Assembly: GCA_040902425.1 (NCBI GenBank) | Contig: JBBDXI010000103.1 | Span: 6,719 to 70,718 of the forward strand | Source of the DNA: JBBDXI01 sp040902425 | Lineage (GTDB): Bacteria; Planctomycetota; Phycisphaerae; Phycisphaerales; UBA1924 | Length of the DNA: 64,000 nt | Direction: 5' to 3' | Shown: positions 50,897-59,742 of the stretch, piece after piece | Layout of the letters: each line of letters opens with the position of its first letter | How positions within the stretch are numbered: the stretch's first letter is position 1 | Position numbers and translations under genes: made by a program | Notes under the pieces: generated by a model | Told to the model about the DNA's origin: nothing | What the model saw: only the letters and a program-made list of their open reading frames with translations | Databases searched by the model: none

Positions 50897-51292
50897 CTAA
50901 AGCCCCAGCGCCCCCCGCACCCGGGCCCGCGTCGTCTGCGAGTACATCTCCTTCTTCCCGAACCCCGGCAGCGCCCCCGCCGCCTCCGCCTCCCGCTGGG
51001 CGTCGGCGAAGTTGCTCACCAGCATCAGGGGGGGGCGCGCCCGCACGCCCGCCGCGTGCAGCCGCCGCACCAGCTCGATCCCCCCGGCGTCGCTGAAACT
51101 GCCATCGAGCGTCCGGTTGATGAGCAGCAGGTCGGCCCTCGCCACCTCGGCCGCCAGGGCGTCGTCGTCGTGCGCGAACACCACTTCCGCCCCCGGCACG
51201 AAGCCGCTGATCGCGCTCCGCAGCGCGTACGAGTCCGGCCCGCAGTGCCCCACGAGCGCGATCCGAGCCGCCCGGTCCGTAGCCTCAGCCAT
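50897..51292 (-). CDS. Degenerate receiver-like protein
   Basis: This 131-residue protein has a CheY-like alternation: ARIALVGHCGPDSYALRSAI, then ADLLLINRTLDGSFSDAGGI, PLMLVSNFADAQREAEAAGA and FGKKEM with the conserved Lys. The usual phospho-acceptor Asp is replaced: the strand ends LLLINRTL, so Asn stands there. The acidic pocket at the start is also absent. It is therefore likely to be a pseudo-receiver used for protein contacts. GGGAGGA precedes the ATG at 51292, which lies inside the end of tilS (8-bp overlap), so the two are coupled. Confidence 0.68.
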   Translation of the reverse strand: MAEATDRAARIALVGHCGPDSYALRSAISGFVPGAEVVFAHDDDALAAEVARADLLLINRTLDGSFSDAGGIELVRRLHAAGVRARPPLMLVSNFADAQREAEAAGALPGFGKKEMYSQTTRARVRGALGL

Positions 51293-52334
51293 CCGTCCTC
51301 CCGATCTCAACCCGGTGCGCATCCACCCGCACCTCAACGCCGCTCAGCACGAACACCTTCGGCTCCGTCGAGCGCGACCGCACCGCCCGGACCACCGGCT
51401 CCAGCACCCGCCCCCCCAGCCGGTCCCGCCCCCGCCCGCCCCGCAGCCGCGCGGCCGCCGCCCGCACCAGCCCCCCCACGACGATCCCCCGCTCACCTCG
51501 CAGCCGTCCACGCTCCCACGCAAGCCGGGGCGTTCCCGCCCCACTTGCTTCGGCCAGAAGCGCCCGCACCCGGTCGTCCACCACGGCCGCGGCGTCCTTC
51601 AGCAGCGCCGCCGACCTGGCCACCCGTGCCGCTGCCCCCGGCCGCAGGCTCTCCAGCGCCGGCGAAACCCGCGCCCGCACCGCCGCGCGGAGGCGAGAGA
51701 CATCCGCGTTGGTGGCATCCTCCCGCCACGCCCACCCGGCCGCGCGGCAGAGCGCCCGCAGGGCATCGCGCGTCACCCCCAGGGCAGGCCGGATCACCGC
51801 GGGCCCGCCGGCGTGCCCCCGCCGCCGCGCCGCCACGCCCCCGAGGCCCCGCGGCCCGGCCCCGCGCAGCAACCCCATCAGCACCGTCTCCAGCTGGTCG
51901 CCCGCGTGGTGAGCCGTCGCCACGAACCGGCACCCGTGCTCCTCCGCGAGCCCCGCCAGGGCCGCGTACCGCGCCCGGCGCGCGTTGCCCTCCGCGTTCC
52001 CGCGGAGCCCCCGCACCGCGATCCGCCCCGACGTGAACGGCACGCCCAGCCGCCCCGCCAGCGCCTCCGCCGAGTCGCGGTCCGCCAGCGCCTCCGCCTC
52101 CGGCCGCAGGTCGTGCACAATGTGCCCGATCACCAGCCGCTCGCCGGGCCGGCTCACGCCCGCCGCCAGGGCCAGCACCAGCCCGGATGAGTCCCCGCCG
52201 CCCGAGCAGGCCACCAGCGTCCGCCGGTCCGGGTCCGCCACGCCGCGCCCGCCCGTCAGCCGGCGCCATTCGGCGACGACCGACCGGACCGTGCGCCCGG
52301 ACCGGGCCGGCAACCTGATCGCACTGACCGTCAT
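51285..52334 (-). CDS. tilS: tRNA(Ile)-lysidine synthase
   Basis: This 349-residue PP-loop ATPase converts the CAU anticodon of tRNA-Ile to lysidine-AU. The P-loop is SGGGDSS at residues 44-50. GHIVHDLRPEAEALADRDSA, TAHHAGDQLETVLMGLLRGA and RPALGVTRDALRALCRAAG, then WREDATNAD, follow as in TilS. The C-terminal half is shortened relative to E. coli TilS. The gene is divergent from 52397-52936 and overlaps the receiver-like gene downstream. Confidence 0.9.
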   Translation of the reverse strand: MTVSAIRLPARSGRTVRSVVAEWRRLTGGRGVADPDRRTLVACSGGGDSSGLVLALAAGVSRPGERLVIGHIVHDLRPEAEALADRDSAEALAGRLGVPFTSGRIAVRGLRGNAEGNARRARYAALAGLAEEHGCRFVATAHHAGDQLETVLMGLLRGAGPRGLGGVAARRRGHAGGPAVIRPALGVTRDALRALCRAAGWAWREDATNADVSRLRAAVRARVSPALESLRPGAAARVARSAALLKDAAAVVDDRVRALLAEASGAGTPRLAWERGRLRGERGIVVGGLVRAAAARLRGGRGRDRLGGRVLEPVVRAVRSRSTEPKVFVLSGVEVRVDAHRVEIGRTDG

Positions 52335-52396
52335 TGACCGATGATAGGTGGGCTTTCGGTCATTCCCGCCCGCCGCGGGCGCTCTCGAAGCCAGCC

Positions 52397-52936
52397 ATGG
52401 TGCACGGCCCCCTTGTCAGTCTGGCGAGCGGCCCCGCGTCGTGGCCCCTCGCGCAGGCTACGCCCTCCATCTGGCTCACGCCCGCGCAGTGGCTCTCCGT
52501 CGCCCTCATGGTCGGCGGCATGCTCGTACTCGTCTGGGCCTGCCGGGGGCGGCAGGTCCGGTCCGCCCCGGTGCGCCCGCGGCCCGCGGCCGCGCACCCG
52601 ATGGCCGACGACCCCCCGTCCGACCCCGACCCGCGCTCCGTCGTCCACGATGCGGAGGAGTTGCTCACCCTCCTGGCCGAGCAGGCCGACCACCACGCCG
52701 AGCGCCTCCAGCGCCTCATCGCCGACGCCGACGCCCGCATCCGCCGCCTCGAGCACCTCGAGGCGGCCCCCGCCCGCCATAGCCCGGACCGGCCCGCCCG
52801 CGCGGACCGCGCGGACCCCCTCAACCAGCAGATCTACGCCCTGTCCGACGAGGGCCTCCCCCCCGTCGAGATCGCCCGCAAGCTGGAGCAGCAGACCGGC
52901 AAGGTCGAGCTCGTCCTCGCCCTGCGACGGCGATAG
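52397..52936 (+). CDS. Membrane-anchored protein with C-terminal helix-turn-helix-like motif
   Basis: The product has 179 residues. One membrane helix lies at about 33-48 (WLSVALMVGGMLVLVWACRG). A coiled-coil region follows (VVHDAEELLTLLAEQADHHA, ERLQRLIADADARIRRLEHL). The end, QQIYALSDEGLPPVEIARKL and EQQTGKVELVLALRRR, looks like the small HTH tail of DUF6115/DUF2802-type proteins that often accompany flagellar genes. Function is unknown. The ATG at 52397 is the first one close to the membrane helix; an earlier in-frame ATG (52334) is possible. Confidence 0.65.
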   Translation: MVHGPLVSLASGPASWPLAQATPSIWLTPAQWLSVALMVGGMLVLVWACRGRQVRSAPVRPRPAAAHPMADDPPSDPDPRSVVHDAEELLTLLAEQADHHAERLQRLIADADARIRRLEHLEAAPARHSPDRPARADRADPLNQQIYALSDEGLPPVEIARKLEQQTGKVELVLALRRR

Positions 52937-53015
52937 CCCGGGGCCGATTGGCGACGCCCCGCGCTCCGCGTCATTTGCGATTTGCTGCCCTGCTGTTTGC
53001 TGCCTTGCGGCGCCG

Positions 53016-55682
53016 TTACCGCCGCACGTGCCCCTCGGGCTCCCCCGCCACCTGCGGCCCGATCGCCGTCTCGTACTGCGACGACCCGGGGCGCTGCCCG
53101 CCGCCGATCTGCATCCGGTAGAACGAGCGCCACACGAAGTACGCCGAGATCACGAAGAACGCCAGCGCCAGGATGTGCGTCAGCGTGGTGTTCCCCTCGC
53201 GCTGCGCTGTCAGGCTCACCGCCAGCTCCACCGCCAGCAGGCCGAAGAGGGTGGTGAACTTGATCACCGGGTTCAACGCCACCGACGAGGTGTCCTTGAA
53301 GGGATCGCCCACGGTGTCGCCGACCACCGTGGCCGCGTGCAGGTCCGTCCCCTTCGCCTTCATCTCGGTCTCGACGATCTTCTTGGCGTTGTCCCACGCG
53401 CCGCCGGCGTTGGCCATGAAGATGGCCTGGAAGAGCCCGAACAGCGCGATCGAGATCAGGTACCCGATGAAGAAGAACGGCTCGTAGAAAGCGAACGCCA
53501 GCGTCCCGAAGAACACGCCCAGGAAGATGTTGAACATCCCCCGCTGGGCGTACTTGGTGCAGATCTCCACCACCTTGCGGCTGTCCTCGACGCTGGCCTT
53601 GGTCACCCCCTCCAGGCGGATGTTGGCCTTGATGAACTCCACCGCCCGGTAGGCGCCCGTGGTCACCGCCTGAATCGAGGCCCCCGTGAACCAGTAGATC
53701 ATCGTCCCGCCGGTGATCAGCCCCAGCAGGAAGGGCGGGTGCAGCAGCGAGAGCTTGTCGAGGTTCTCGGTGAGGCCGTGGGTGAGCATCACGATGATCG
53801 CGAAAATCATCGTCGTGGCGCCCACCACCGCCGTCCCGATCAGCACCGGCTTGGCCGTGGCCTTGAAGGTGTTTCCCGCCCCGTCGTTCTCCTCCAGGAA
53901 CCGCTTGCCCTTCTCGAAGTCCGGCTGGAAGCCGAAGTCCCTCTGGAGGTCCTCACGGATCCCCGGCTCGTGCTCGATCATCGAGAGCTCGTACACGCTC
54001 TGCGCGTTGTCCGTCACCGGGCCGTAGCTGTCCACCGCGATCGTCACCGGGCCCATCCCCAGGAAGCCGAAGGCGATCAGCCCGAACGCGAACACCGCCG
54101 GCGCCATCATCAGCAGCGACGCCCCGGCCGCGTCGTGCGGGAACGAGTTGCTCACGTAGTAGCCCACGCCCATCAGGATCAGGATGGCCATCCCCAGCCA
54201 GTAGGCGGAGAAGTTCCCCGCCACCAGGCCGGAGAGGATGTTCAGCGAGGCGCCCCCCTGCTCGGAGCTGGTCACCACCTCGCGGGTGTGCCGCGAGTTG
54301 GTCGAGGTGAAGATTTTCACGAACTCCGGGATGATCGCCCCGGCGAGCGTCCCGCAGCTGACGATGGTCGCCAGCCTCCACCACATGGTGGTATCCACCA
54401 CCCCGGCCTCACCCACACGCAGGCTGGGGATGAGCAGCCAGGAGGAGACGTAGGTCAGGGCCACGGAGACCAGCGAGGTCAGCCAGACCAGGTTCGTCAG
54501 CGGCTTCTCGAAATCCATGTGCGCCGCCTGCTCGTACTTCGCCTTGGCCATCGCCTCGTTGATGTAGTACGACGCCCCCGAGGCCACCACCATGATCACG
54601 CGGATCGCGAAGATCCAGACCAGCAGCTGCACCTGCACCGTCGCGTCCGGCACCGCGAGCAGGATGAACGTGATGAGCGCTACGCCCGTCACGCCGTAGG
54701 TCTCAAAGCCGTCCGCCGAGGGCCCCACCGAGTCGCCCGCGTTGTCCCCCACGCAGTCGGCGATCACGCCCGGGTTCCGCGCGTCGTCCTCCTTGATCTT
54801 GAACACGATCTTCATCAGGTCCGACCCGATGTCCGCGATCTTCGTGAAGATGCCGCCGGCGATCCGCAGCGCCGCCGCGCCCAGCGACTCGCCGATCGCG
54901 AACCCGATGAAGCACGGCCCCGCCAGCGTCGCCGGCATGAACAGCAGGATCACCAGCATCAGCAGCAGCTCGACGCTGATCAGCGCCATCCCGATCGACA
55001 TCCCCGCCTTCAGCGGGATCGCGTAGCACGGGTACGGCTTGCCCTTCAGGCTCGCGAACGCCGCGCGGCTGTTGGCGAAGGTGTTCACCCGGATGCCGAA
55101 CCACGCCACCCCGTAGCTCCCCGCCATCCCGATCAGGCTGAACAGCAGGATGATCCCCACCTTGCCCAGCGGCATCCCGTGCCCCAGATCCCCCGTCACC
55201 GGGTCCTCGTAGGCCGCCAGCTTCCCGAAGTAGATCGCCACGATGGCCCCGATGAAGAGCCACAGCAGCATCAGGAACTTGCCCTGCTGCAGCAGGTAGG
55301 CCTTGCACGTCTCGTAGATCAGCTCCGAGACCTCCCGCATCGAGCGGTGCACCGGCATGCCCCGCAGCTGCCTGTAGATCACGCCCGCGAACACCAGCCC
55401 CCCCAGGCACACCACCAGCCCGAACATCAGCAGCGTGTGCCCCGTGATCCCCAGGAAGCGGATGTCCGGGTCGTCGAGGTCGGGCAGCACCAGGTTCGCC
55501 TCGCCCCCGTGCCGGTGCGCCGGCTGCTGCGCCTGCGTCTCGGCCGCCAGCGTCCGCGCCGGATCGTGCGGGACCTGCGCGAACGCCGCGGGCGTCAGGA
55601 ACGACGCCGCGAGGATGACCAGCACCGGGAGCGCGGCCAGGGTGCGCCGGGCCAGCGACGCGAGAGGGCTGTGCGTGTCCAA
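53016..55682 (-). CDS. hppA: Membrane-bound ion-pumping pyrophosphatase
   Basis: This 888-residue polytopic pump couples pyrophosphate hydrolysis to H+ or Na+ transport. The active-site region near residue 275 reads GGIFTKIADIGSDLMKIVFK and EDDARNPGVIADCVGDNAGD, so it belongs to the divergent clade in which the classical DVGADLVGKVE is altered. GNTFKATAK near residue 600 places Lys where potassium-independent enzymes have it. I chose the TTG at 55682: it follows GGAG and opens a clean signal peptide (DTHSPLASLARRTLAALPVL). A GTG at 55763 would add 27 residues with no ribosome site. Confidence 0.93.
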   Translation of the reverse strand: MDTHSPLASLARRTLAALPVLVILAASFLTPAAFAQVPHDPARTLAAETQAQQPAHRHGGEANLVLPDLDDPDIRFLGITGHTLLMFGLVVCLGGLVFAGVIYRQLRGMPVHRSMREVSELIYETCKAYLLQQGKFLMLLWLFIGAIVAIYFGKLAAYEDPVTGDLGHGMPLGKVGIILLFSLIGMAGSYGVAWFGIRVNTFANSRAAFASLKGKPYPCYAIPLKAGMSIGMALISVELLLMLVILLFMPATLAGPCFIGFAIGESLGAAALRIAGGIFTKIADIGSDLMKIVFKIKEDDARNPGVIADCVGDNAGDSVGPSADGFETYGVTGVALITFILLAVPDATVQVQLLVWIFAIRVIMVVASGASYYINEAMAKAKYEQAAHMDFEKPLTNLVWLTSLVSVALTYVSSWLLIPSLRVGEAGVVDTTMWWRLATIVSCGTLAGAIIPEFVKIFTSTNSRHTREVVTSSEQGGASLNILSGLVAGNFSAYWLGMAILILMGVGYYVSNSFPHDAAGASLLMMAPAVFAFGLIAFGFLGMGPVTIAVDSYGPVTDNAQSVYELSMIEHEPGIREDLQRDFGFQPDFEKGKRFLEENDGAGNTFKATAKPVLIGTAVVGATTMIFAIIVMLTHGLTENLDKLSLLHPPFLLGLITGGTMIYWFTGASIQAVTTGAYRAVEFIKANIRLEGVTKASVEDSRKVVEICTKYAQRGMFNIFLGVFFGTLAFAFYEPFFFIGYLISIALFGLFQAIFMANAGGAWDNAKKIVETEMKAKGTDLHAATVVGDTVGDPFKDTSSVALNPVIKFTTLFGLLAVELAVSLTAQREGNTTLTHILALAFFVISAYFVWRSFYRMQIGGGQRPGSSQYETAIGPQVAGEPEGHVRR

Positions 55683-55863
55683 GATCTGCTCCGTGAGAAC
55701 GGGGAGTTTGGTGAGCGGTTCAGGTGTGCATGGGGATGGGACCGCGGATTTCGGCTGGGGCACCGACGCCCGCGATCCGTCGGCGGGCTTGACGAGAAGA
55801 TGGAGAGTCGTAACCCGTCACGAACGCGGCCGGTCCCCCGCCGCGAAAACCGTCGCTCATTCG

Positions 55864-56184
55864 TCAGTACCGGGGCCGTCCCCCGCCGCCACCGCCCGGG
55901 CCGCCCGGGCCGCCGCCGCCCGGTCCGCCGGGCCGACCGCCACGCCCGGGGGGGCCGCCCGGACCGCCGGGACCGGCGACCAGACCGCCGGCCGCGATCA
56001 TCTCGGCCTTGAGCCGCCGGTTGATCGACTTGCGGGCCGCGCGCCGCCGCCGCTCGGAGGGCTTCTCGTAGAACTCCTTGCGCTTGATGTCCTTGGTCAA
56101 GCCCTCTTTCTCGCAGAGCTTCTTGAACCGGCGCATCATCTGCTCGGTGGACTCGCCGCTGCGGGACTTGATCCGGATCGCCAT
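55864..56184 (-). CDS. rpsU: Ribosomal protein bS21 with Gly/Pro-rich tail
   Basis: The first 64 residues are a normal small-subunit S21: IRIKSRSGESTEQMMRRFKK, LCEKEGLTKDIKRKEFYEKP and SERRRRAARKSINRRLKAEM. After that comes a 40-residue tail of Gly, Pro and Arg (GPGGPGGPPGRGGRPGGPGG and so on, ending RPRY). S21 helps base-pair the ribosome with the Shine-Dalgarno sequence. Such long RGG-like tails are rare and suggest RNA binding or condensate behaviour. Paired palindromes lie 150-200 bp upstream. Confidence 0.95.
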   Translation of the reverse strand: MAIRIKSRSGESTEQMMRRFKKLCEKEGLTKDIKRKEFYEKPSERRRRAARKSINRRLKAEMIAAGGLVAGPGGPGGPPGRGGRPGGPGGGGPGGPGGGGGGRPRY

Positions 56185-56335
56185 AGGCCTGCGTGCTCCT
56201 TCCGTTCGGTACTGACAGCCCCCCGGACGCGGGCCCGGGTGGGGGGAAGTAAAAGGCCCGCTTCACCAGAAGTCAACCAGCCCGAGTCCCCGAGCCCGCC
56301 GAGCCGTCAGCCTCCGGGGCGACGACCGCCGCCCT

Positions 56336-56387
56336 TGGTAAAGCCCGCTTTACCATGCCGGCGCGCTGGTAAAGAGGCCTTTACCAG
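56336..56387. promoter_or_regulatory. Two operator-like palindromes TGGTAAAG-N4-CTTTACCA
   Basis: TGGTAAAGCCCGCTTTACCA at 56336-56355 and CTGGTAAAG-AGGC-CTTTACCAG at 56366-56387 share both arms and have different 4-base centres. Their centres are 31 bp apart, about three helical turns. They lie in the 392-bp space between citrate synthase and rpsU, about 150-200 bp before the rpsU start. Two TTGTGATAC words (about 56501 and 56532) lie nearby; the rest of the space shows nothing else. Confidence 0.55.
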
Positions 56388-56576
56388 CACGGCGTCCCAG
56401 GCTCTCCCCTCGTTGGCCTCCCGCGGGATGCCCGTCAGGAACAGGCATGAAACGGAAACCTCGCCACGCTGGCGGCGCGGCCAAAGCGGCTCGGGCCACG
56501 TTGTGATACTCCGGTGCGATCCGCGGCGCCCTTGTGATACCAAACGGCAAAAAAGTACCACACGGGCCGGGACCGC

Positions 56577-57707
56577 CTACCGCTGCTCCACCGGCGTGTA
56601 CCGCACATCGTGCGGCCCCACGTACTTCGCCGCCGGCCGGTACAGCCGGTTGTCCTGAAGCTGCTCGATCACGTGCCCCGACCACCCCCCGATCCGCGAC
56701 AGCACGAACATCGGCGTGAACAGGTCCAGCGGCAGCCCGATGCAGTGGTACGTCGTCGCCGAGTAGAAATCGACGTTCGGGTAGATCCCCTTCGCCGCCA
56801 CCTCCCGCTCCATCACCTCCTCGATCCGCTTGCTCTTCTCGTACAGCGGCGTGTTCCCCGTGTCCGCCGCCAGTTGCTTCGCCAGCGCCCGCAGGTGCCG
56901 GGCCCGCGGGTCGTACGCCTTGTACACCCGGTGCCCGAACCCCATGATCTTGTCCTTCCGCGCCAGCTTGTCCTTCACATAGGCCTCGGCCGCCTCCACC
57001 GAGGGGATCTCGTTGAGCATCTCCATCACGCCCTCGTTCGCCCCGCCGTGCAGCGGCCCCCGCAGAGACCCGATCGCCCCCGTGATCGCCGAGTAGATGT
57101 CGCTCAGCGTCGAGATGATCACCCGCGCCGAGAACGTCGAGTTGTTCAGCCCGTGGTCCGTGTGCAGCACCAGGCACACATCCACCGCCCGCGCCATCGT
57201 CCCCGTCGGCCGCTCCCCGCGCAGCATGTAGAGGAAGTTCTCCGCGATCGGCAGCGTCCGGTCCGGCTTCACCGCCGGCAGCCCCCGCCGGTGCCGGTCG
57301 AACATCGCCAGGATCGCCGGCGCCTGCGCCAGGATCGTCAGCGCCTTCTGCCGCACATCCTCCACCTTCACCGAGTCCGGGTCCGGGTCGTGCAGCGCCA
57401 GCGCCGACACCATCGTCCGCATCACGTGCATCGGCCCCGCGTCCTTCGGCAGCCGGCCGATCCGCTCCGCCATCCCCTGCGGAAGCTCGTACCGCTCCCG
57501 GATCGACGCCGTGAACGCCTCCAGCTCCGCCTTCCGCGGCAGCCGCCCGTTCCACAGCAGGAACACCGTCTCCTCGAACGTGCTCCGCTCCGCCAGCTCC
57601 CCGATCGGGATGCCCACGTACTCCAGCACCCCCTTCTCACCATCAATAAACGACATCCGGGTCTCGGCGGCGACAACCCCTTCCAGGCCCTTGGGAAAGC
57701 TGCTCAT
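56577..57707 (-). CDS. gltA: Citrate synthase
   Basis: This 376-residue enzyme condenses oxaloacetate and acetyl-CoA. Catalytic residues are in the expected places: His in SLRGPLHGGANEGVMEMLNE, His in MGFGHRVYKAYDPRARHLRA and Asp in YPNVDFYSATTYHCIGLPLD. LHTDHGLNNSTFSARVIIST is the other signature. Length matches the short type I citrate/2-methylcitrate synthases, so a 2-methylcitrate role cannot be excluded. GGAG precedes the ATG at 57707. It is divergent from the rhomboid gene. Confidence 0.93.
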   Translation of the reverse strand: MSSFPKGLEGVVAAETRMSFIDGEKGVLEYVGIPIGELAERSTFEETVFLLWNGRLPRKAELEAFTASIRERYELPQGMAERIGRLPKDAGPMHVMRTMVSALALHDPDPDSVKVEDVRQKALTILAQAPAILAMFDRHRRGLPAVKPDRTLPIAENFLYMLRGERPTGTMARAVDVCLVLHTDHGLNNSTFSARVIISTLSDIYSAITGAIGSLRGPLHGGANEGVMEMLNEIPSVEAAEAYVKDKLARKDKIMGFGHRVYKAYDPRARHLRALAKQLAADTGNTPLYEKSKRIEEVMEREVAAKGIYPNVDFYSATTYHCIGLPLDLFTPMFVLSRIGGWSGHVIEQLQDNRLYRPAAKYVGPHDVRYTPVEQR

Positions 57708-57877
57708 GCACGGCTCCGCGATCGGGACGGCTCTCTCGCCACCCGCGCGGCCGGCGGCCGCGGGCGTGGTCTCCCTTCTTCGTAAGGGGGCGGAATCATA
57801 GAGAGACGGCCCGCGCCCAGCAACGCCGCCGGGACACCCCCCGGCACCCGGAATCACCCGCTCGTACCATCCGGTGA

Positions 57878-59023
57878 ATGCTCATCCCGCTGGGGACAGA
57901 CCGCACCCACCGCCGCCCCACCGTGGTCAACCACGCGCTGGTCGCCCTCAACATCGCCGCCTTCGTCGCCGCCCTGCTCCTGGAGCGCAGCGACCCGGAA
58001 CTCCACCGCAGGGTCTTCGAGACCCTCATGCTGAACCCCGAGGATTTCAAGGCCTGGGCCGTGGTCTCCTACGCATTCCTCCACGGGGGCCTCGCCCACA
58101 TCCTCGGCAACATGGTCTTCCTCTGGGTCTTCGGCCCCAACGTCGAGGACCGCTTCGGCCGCATCGGCTACCTCCTCTTCTACCTCATCGGCGCCGGCGT
58201 CGCGGGGGGTGCCCACGCCCTCTTCTACCCCCACCACCCCGTCATCGGGGCCTCGGGCGCTGTGGCCGCCGTCACCGGCGCCTACCTCGTCCTCTTCCCC
58301 CACACCCGCATCAAGGTGCTCCTGATGTTCTTCTTCATCGGGATCTACGAGATCCCGGCCTGGTGGCTCATCGGGGGCCAGATCGCCTGGAACCTCTTCG
58401 CCGAGGGCCTCGGCGGGGGCCGCTCCGGCATCGCCTACCTCGCCCACCTCGGCGGCTACGCCTGGGGCATCACGCTCAGCATGATCCTCCTCGCCAGCGG
58501 CGCACTGGCCCGGGAGCCCTACGACCTCTTCTCCCTCTCCCGCCAGGCCGCGCGCCGCCGCCAGTTCCGCGAGGTCCACTTCCAGCAGAAGCGCAAGGCG
58601 GAAGCCGCCGCACATGCGGCCCAGGGCGGCGCACCCCCCGGGGCACTCGCCGAGGCCCGCGCCGAGGTCTCCACCCGCATCCCCGAGGACATGCCCGGCG
58701 CCGCGGCCGCGTACCGCCGCCTGCTGGAGAAGCACGGCGTCGCCGCCGGGGCGGCCCTCATGAGCCGCCGCCTCCAGTATGAGCTGGCCAACCACCTCTT
58801 CGAGACCGGCGACCACCAGACCGCCGCCACCGCCTACCAGCTCTTCCTCGACGGCTACCCCACCGACCCCGAGCTGCCGATCGTCCGCCTCCTGCTCGGC
58901 CTGATCAACGCCCGCTACCTCAACGACCCCATCCGGGCCAGGAGCGAGATCACCCGCGCCCTGCCCGACCTCCCCGAGGGTCACCGCGCCCTCGCCCGCG
59001 AACTCCTCGCCGAACTCGGGTAG
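57878..59023 (+). CDS. Rhomboid intramembrane serine protease with TPR-like tail
   Basis: The product has 381 residues. The rhomboid core spans about residues 15-210: HGGLAHILGNM with His69, His74 and Asn78, the nucleophile Ser126 in VIGASGAVAAVTGAYL and the catalytic His near 191 in LAHLGGYAWG. A charged linker (about 225-270) follows, then a helical tail of TPR type: ALMSRRLQYELANHLFETGD, HQTAATAYQLFLDGYPTDPE, and IVRLLLGLINARYLNDPIRA. The tail probably binds a partner or substrate on the cytosolic side. Confidence 0.9.
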   Translation: MLIPLGTDRTHRRPTVVNHALVALNIAAFVAALLLERSDPELHRRVFETLMLNPEDFKAWAVVSYAFLHGGLAHILGNMVFLWVFGPNVEDRFGRIGYLLFYLIGAGVAGGAHALFYPHHPVIGASGAVAAVTGAYLVLFPHTRIKVLLMFFFIGIYEIPAWWLIGGQIAWNLFAEGLGGGRSGIAYLAHLGGYAWGITLSMILLASGALAREPYDLFSLSRQAARRRQFREVHFQQKRKAEAAAHAAQGGAPPGALAEARAEVSTRIPEDMPGAAAAYRRLLEKHGVAAGAALMSRRLQYELANHLFETGDHQTAATAYQLFLDGYPTDPELPIVRLLLGLINARYLNDPIRARSEITRALPDLPEGHRALARELLAELG

Positions 59024-59082
59024 CGGACCGGGTGCCACTGCTCGCGGCGTCTTCGCCGCGCAGCAGTGCAGTACACTCCCTC

Positions 59083-59694
59083 ATGCGCACCCGCATCAAG
59101 ATCTGCGGCGTCAGGTCCGATGAGATCGCCCGCGCCGCCGCCGACGCCGGCGCCGACGCCGTCGGCTTCGTCTTCATCCCCGCCTCGCCCCGCCACATCC
59201 CCCCCGCGGAGGCCTGGGAGATCATCGGGACCCTCCCGCCCTTCCTCGCTTCCGTCGGCGTCTTCCTCAACGCCAGCCTCGACACGTTCTCCGATATCGA
59301 GGAGACCTGCCCGACCACCTACTCGCAACTCCAGGGGAGCGAGAACGAGCGGCTCGTCCGCGAGTGCGGCCCCGGCGTCATCAAGGCCATCCGCGCCGAC
59401 CCGGCCGCGCTGGAGGCGGAGCTGGGCCGGTGGGCTGCCATCGACGAAGTGGATGCCCTCCTCGTCGACGCCCCCGCCGTGCACGACTGGCCCGTCCTGG
59501 CCGCGCTCCTGGAAACGGTCTCAAAGCCGATCATCCTCGGCGGCCTGGGCCCGGACACCGTCGCCGGAGCCGTCCGCGCCATCCGCCCCTACGCCGTGGA
59601 CGCCTCGGCCTCCCTCGAACGCGAGCCCGGCGAGAAGGACCCGGCACTCATCGAGGCCTTCTGCCGCGCTGTCCGCCACGCCGACGCGGGCTGA
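59083..59694 (+). CDS. trpF: Phosphoribosylanthranilate isomerase
   Basis: This 203-residue TIM-barrel enzyme performs the third step of tryptophan synthesis. KICGVR at residues 6-11 holds the catalytic Cys8, then AGADAVGFVFIPASPRHIPP and the C-terminal phosphate loops PIILGGLGPDTVAGAVRAI and YAVDASASLEREPGEKD, where the usual VDVSSGVE is changed to VDASASLE. The ATG at 59083 gives the family start MRTRIKICG. It stands alone, with no other trp gene in the window. Confidence 0.88.
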   Translation: MRTRIKICGVRSDEIARAAADAGADAVGFVFIPASPRHIPPAEAWEIIGTLPPFLASVGVFLNASLDTFSDIEETCPTTYSQLQGSENERLVRECGPGVIKAIRADPAALEAELGRWAAIDEVDALLVDAPAVHDWPVLAALLETVSKPIILGGLGPDTVAGAVRAIRPYAVDASASLEREPGEKDPALIEAFCRAVRHADAG

Positions 59695-59703
59695 TCCCCT
59701 CGG

Positions 59704-59741
59704 TCCTCGATGCCTCGATGCCTCCTGCCTCGATGCCTTTC
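59704..59741. repeat. TCGATGCC tandem repeat after trpF
   Basis: CCTCGATGCCTCGATGCCTC is followed by CTGCCTCGATGCC, lying between the convergent trpF and shikimate kinase genes. It is the same family as 50856-50893. Confidence 0.8.
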
Positions 59742-59742
59742 T

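Noticed and set aside
52341..56012. A 1223-residue plus-strand open frame rich in His and Arg
   Set aside because: It is antisense to hppA and out of frame with the 52397 gene; no domain is seen.
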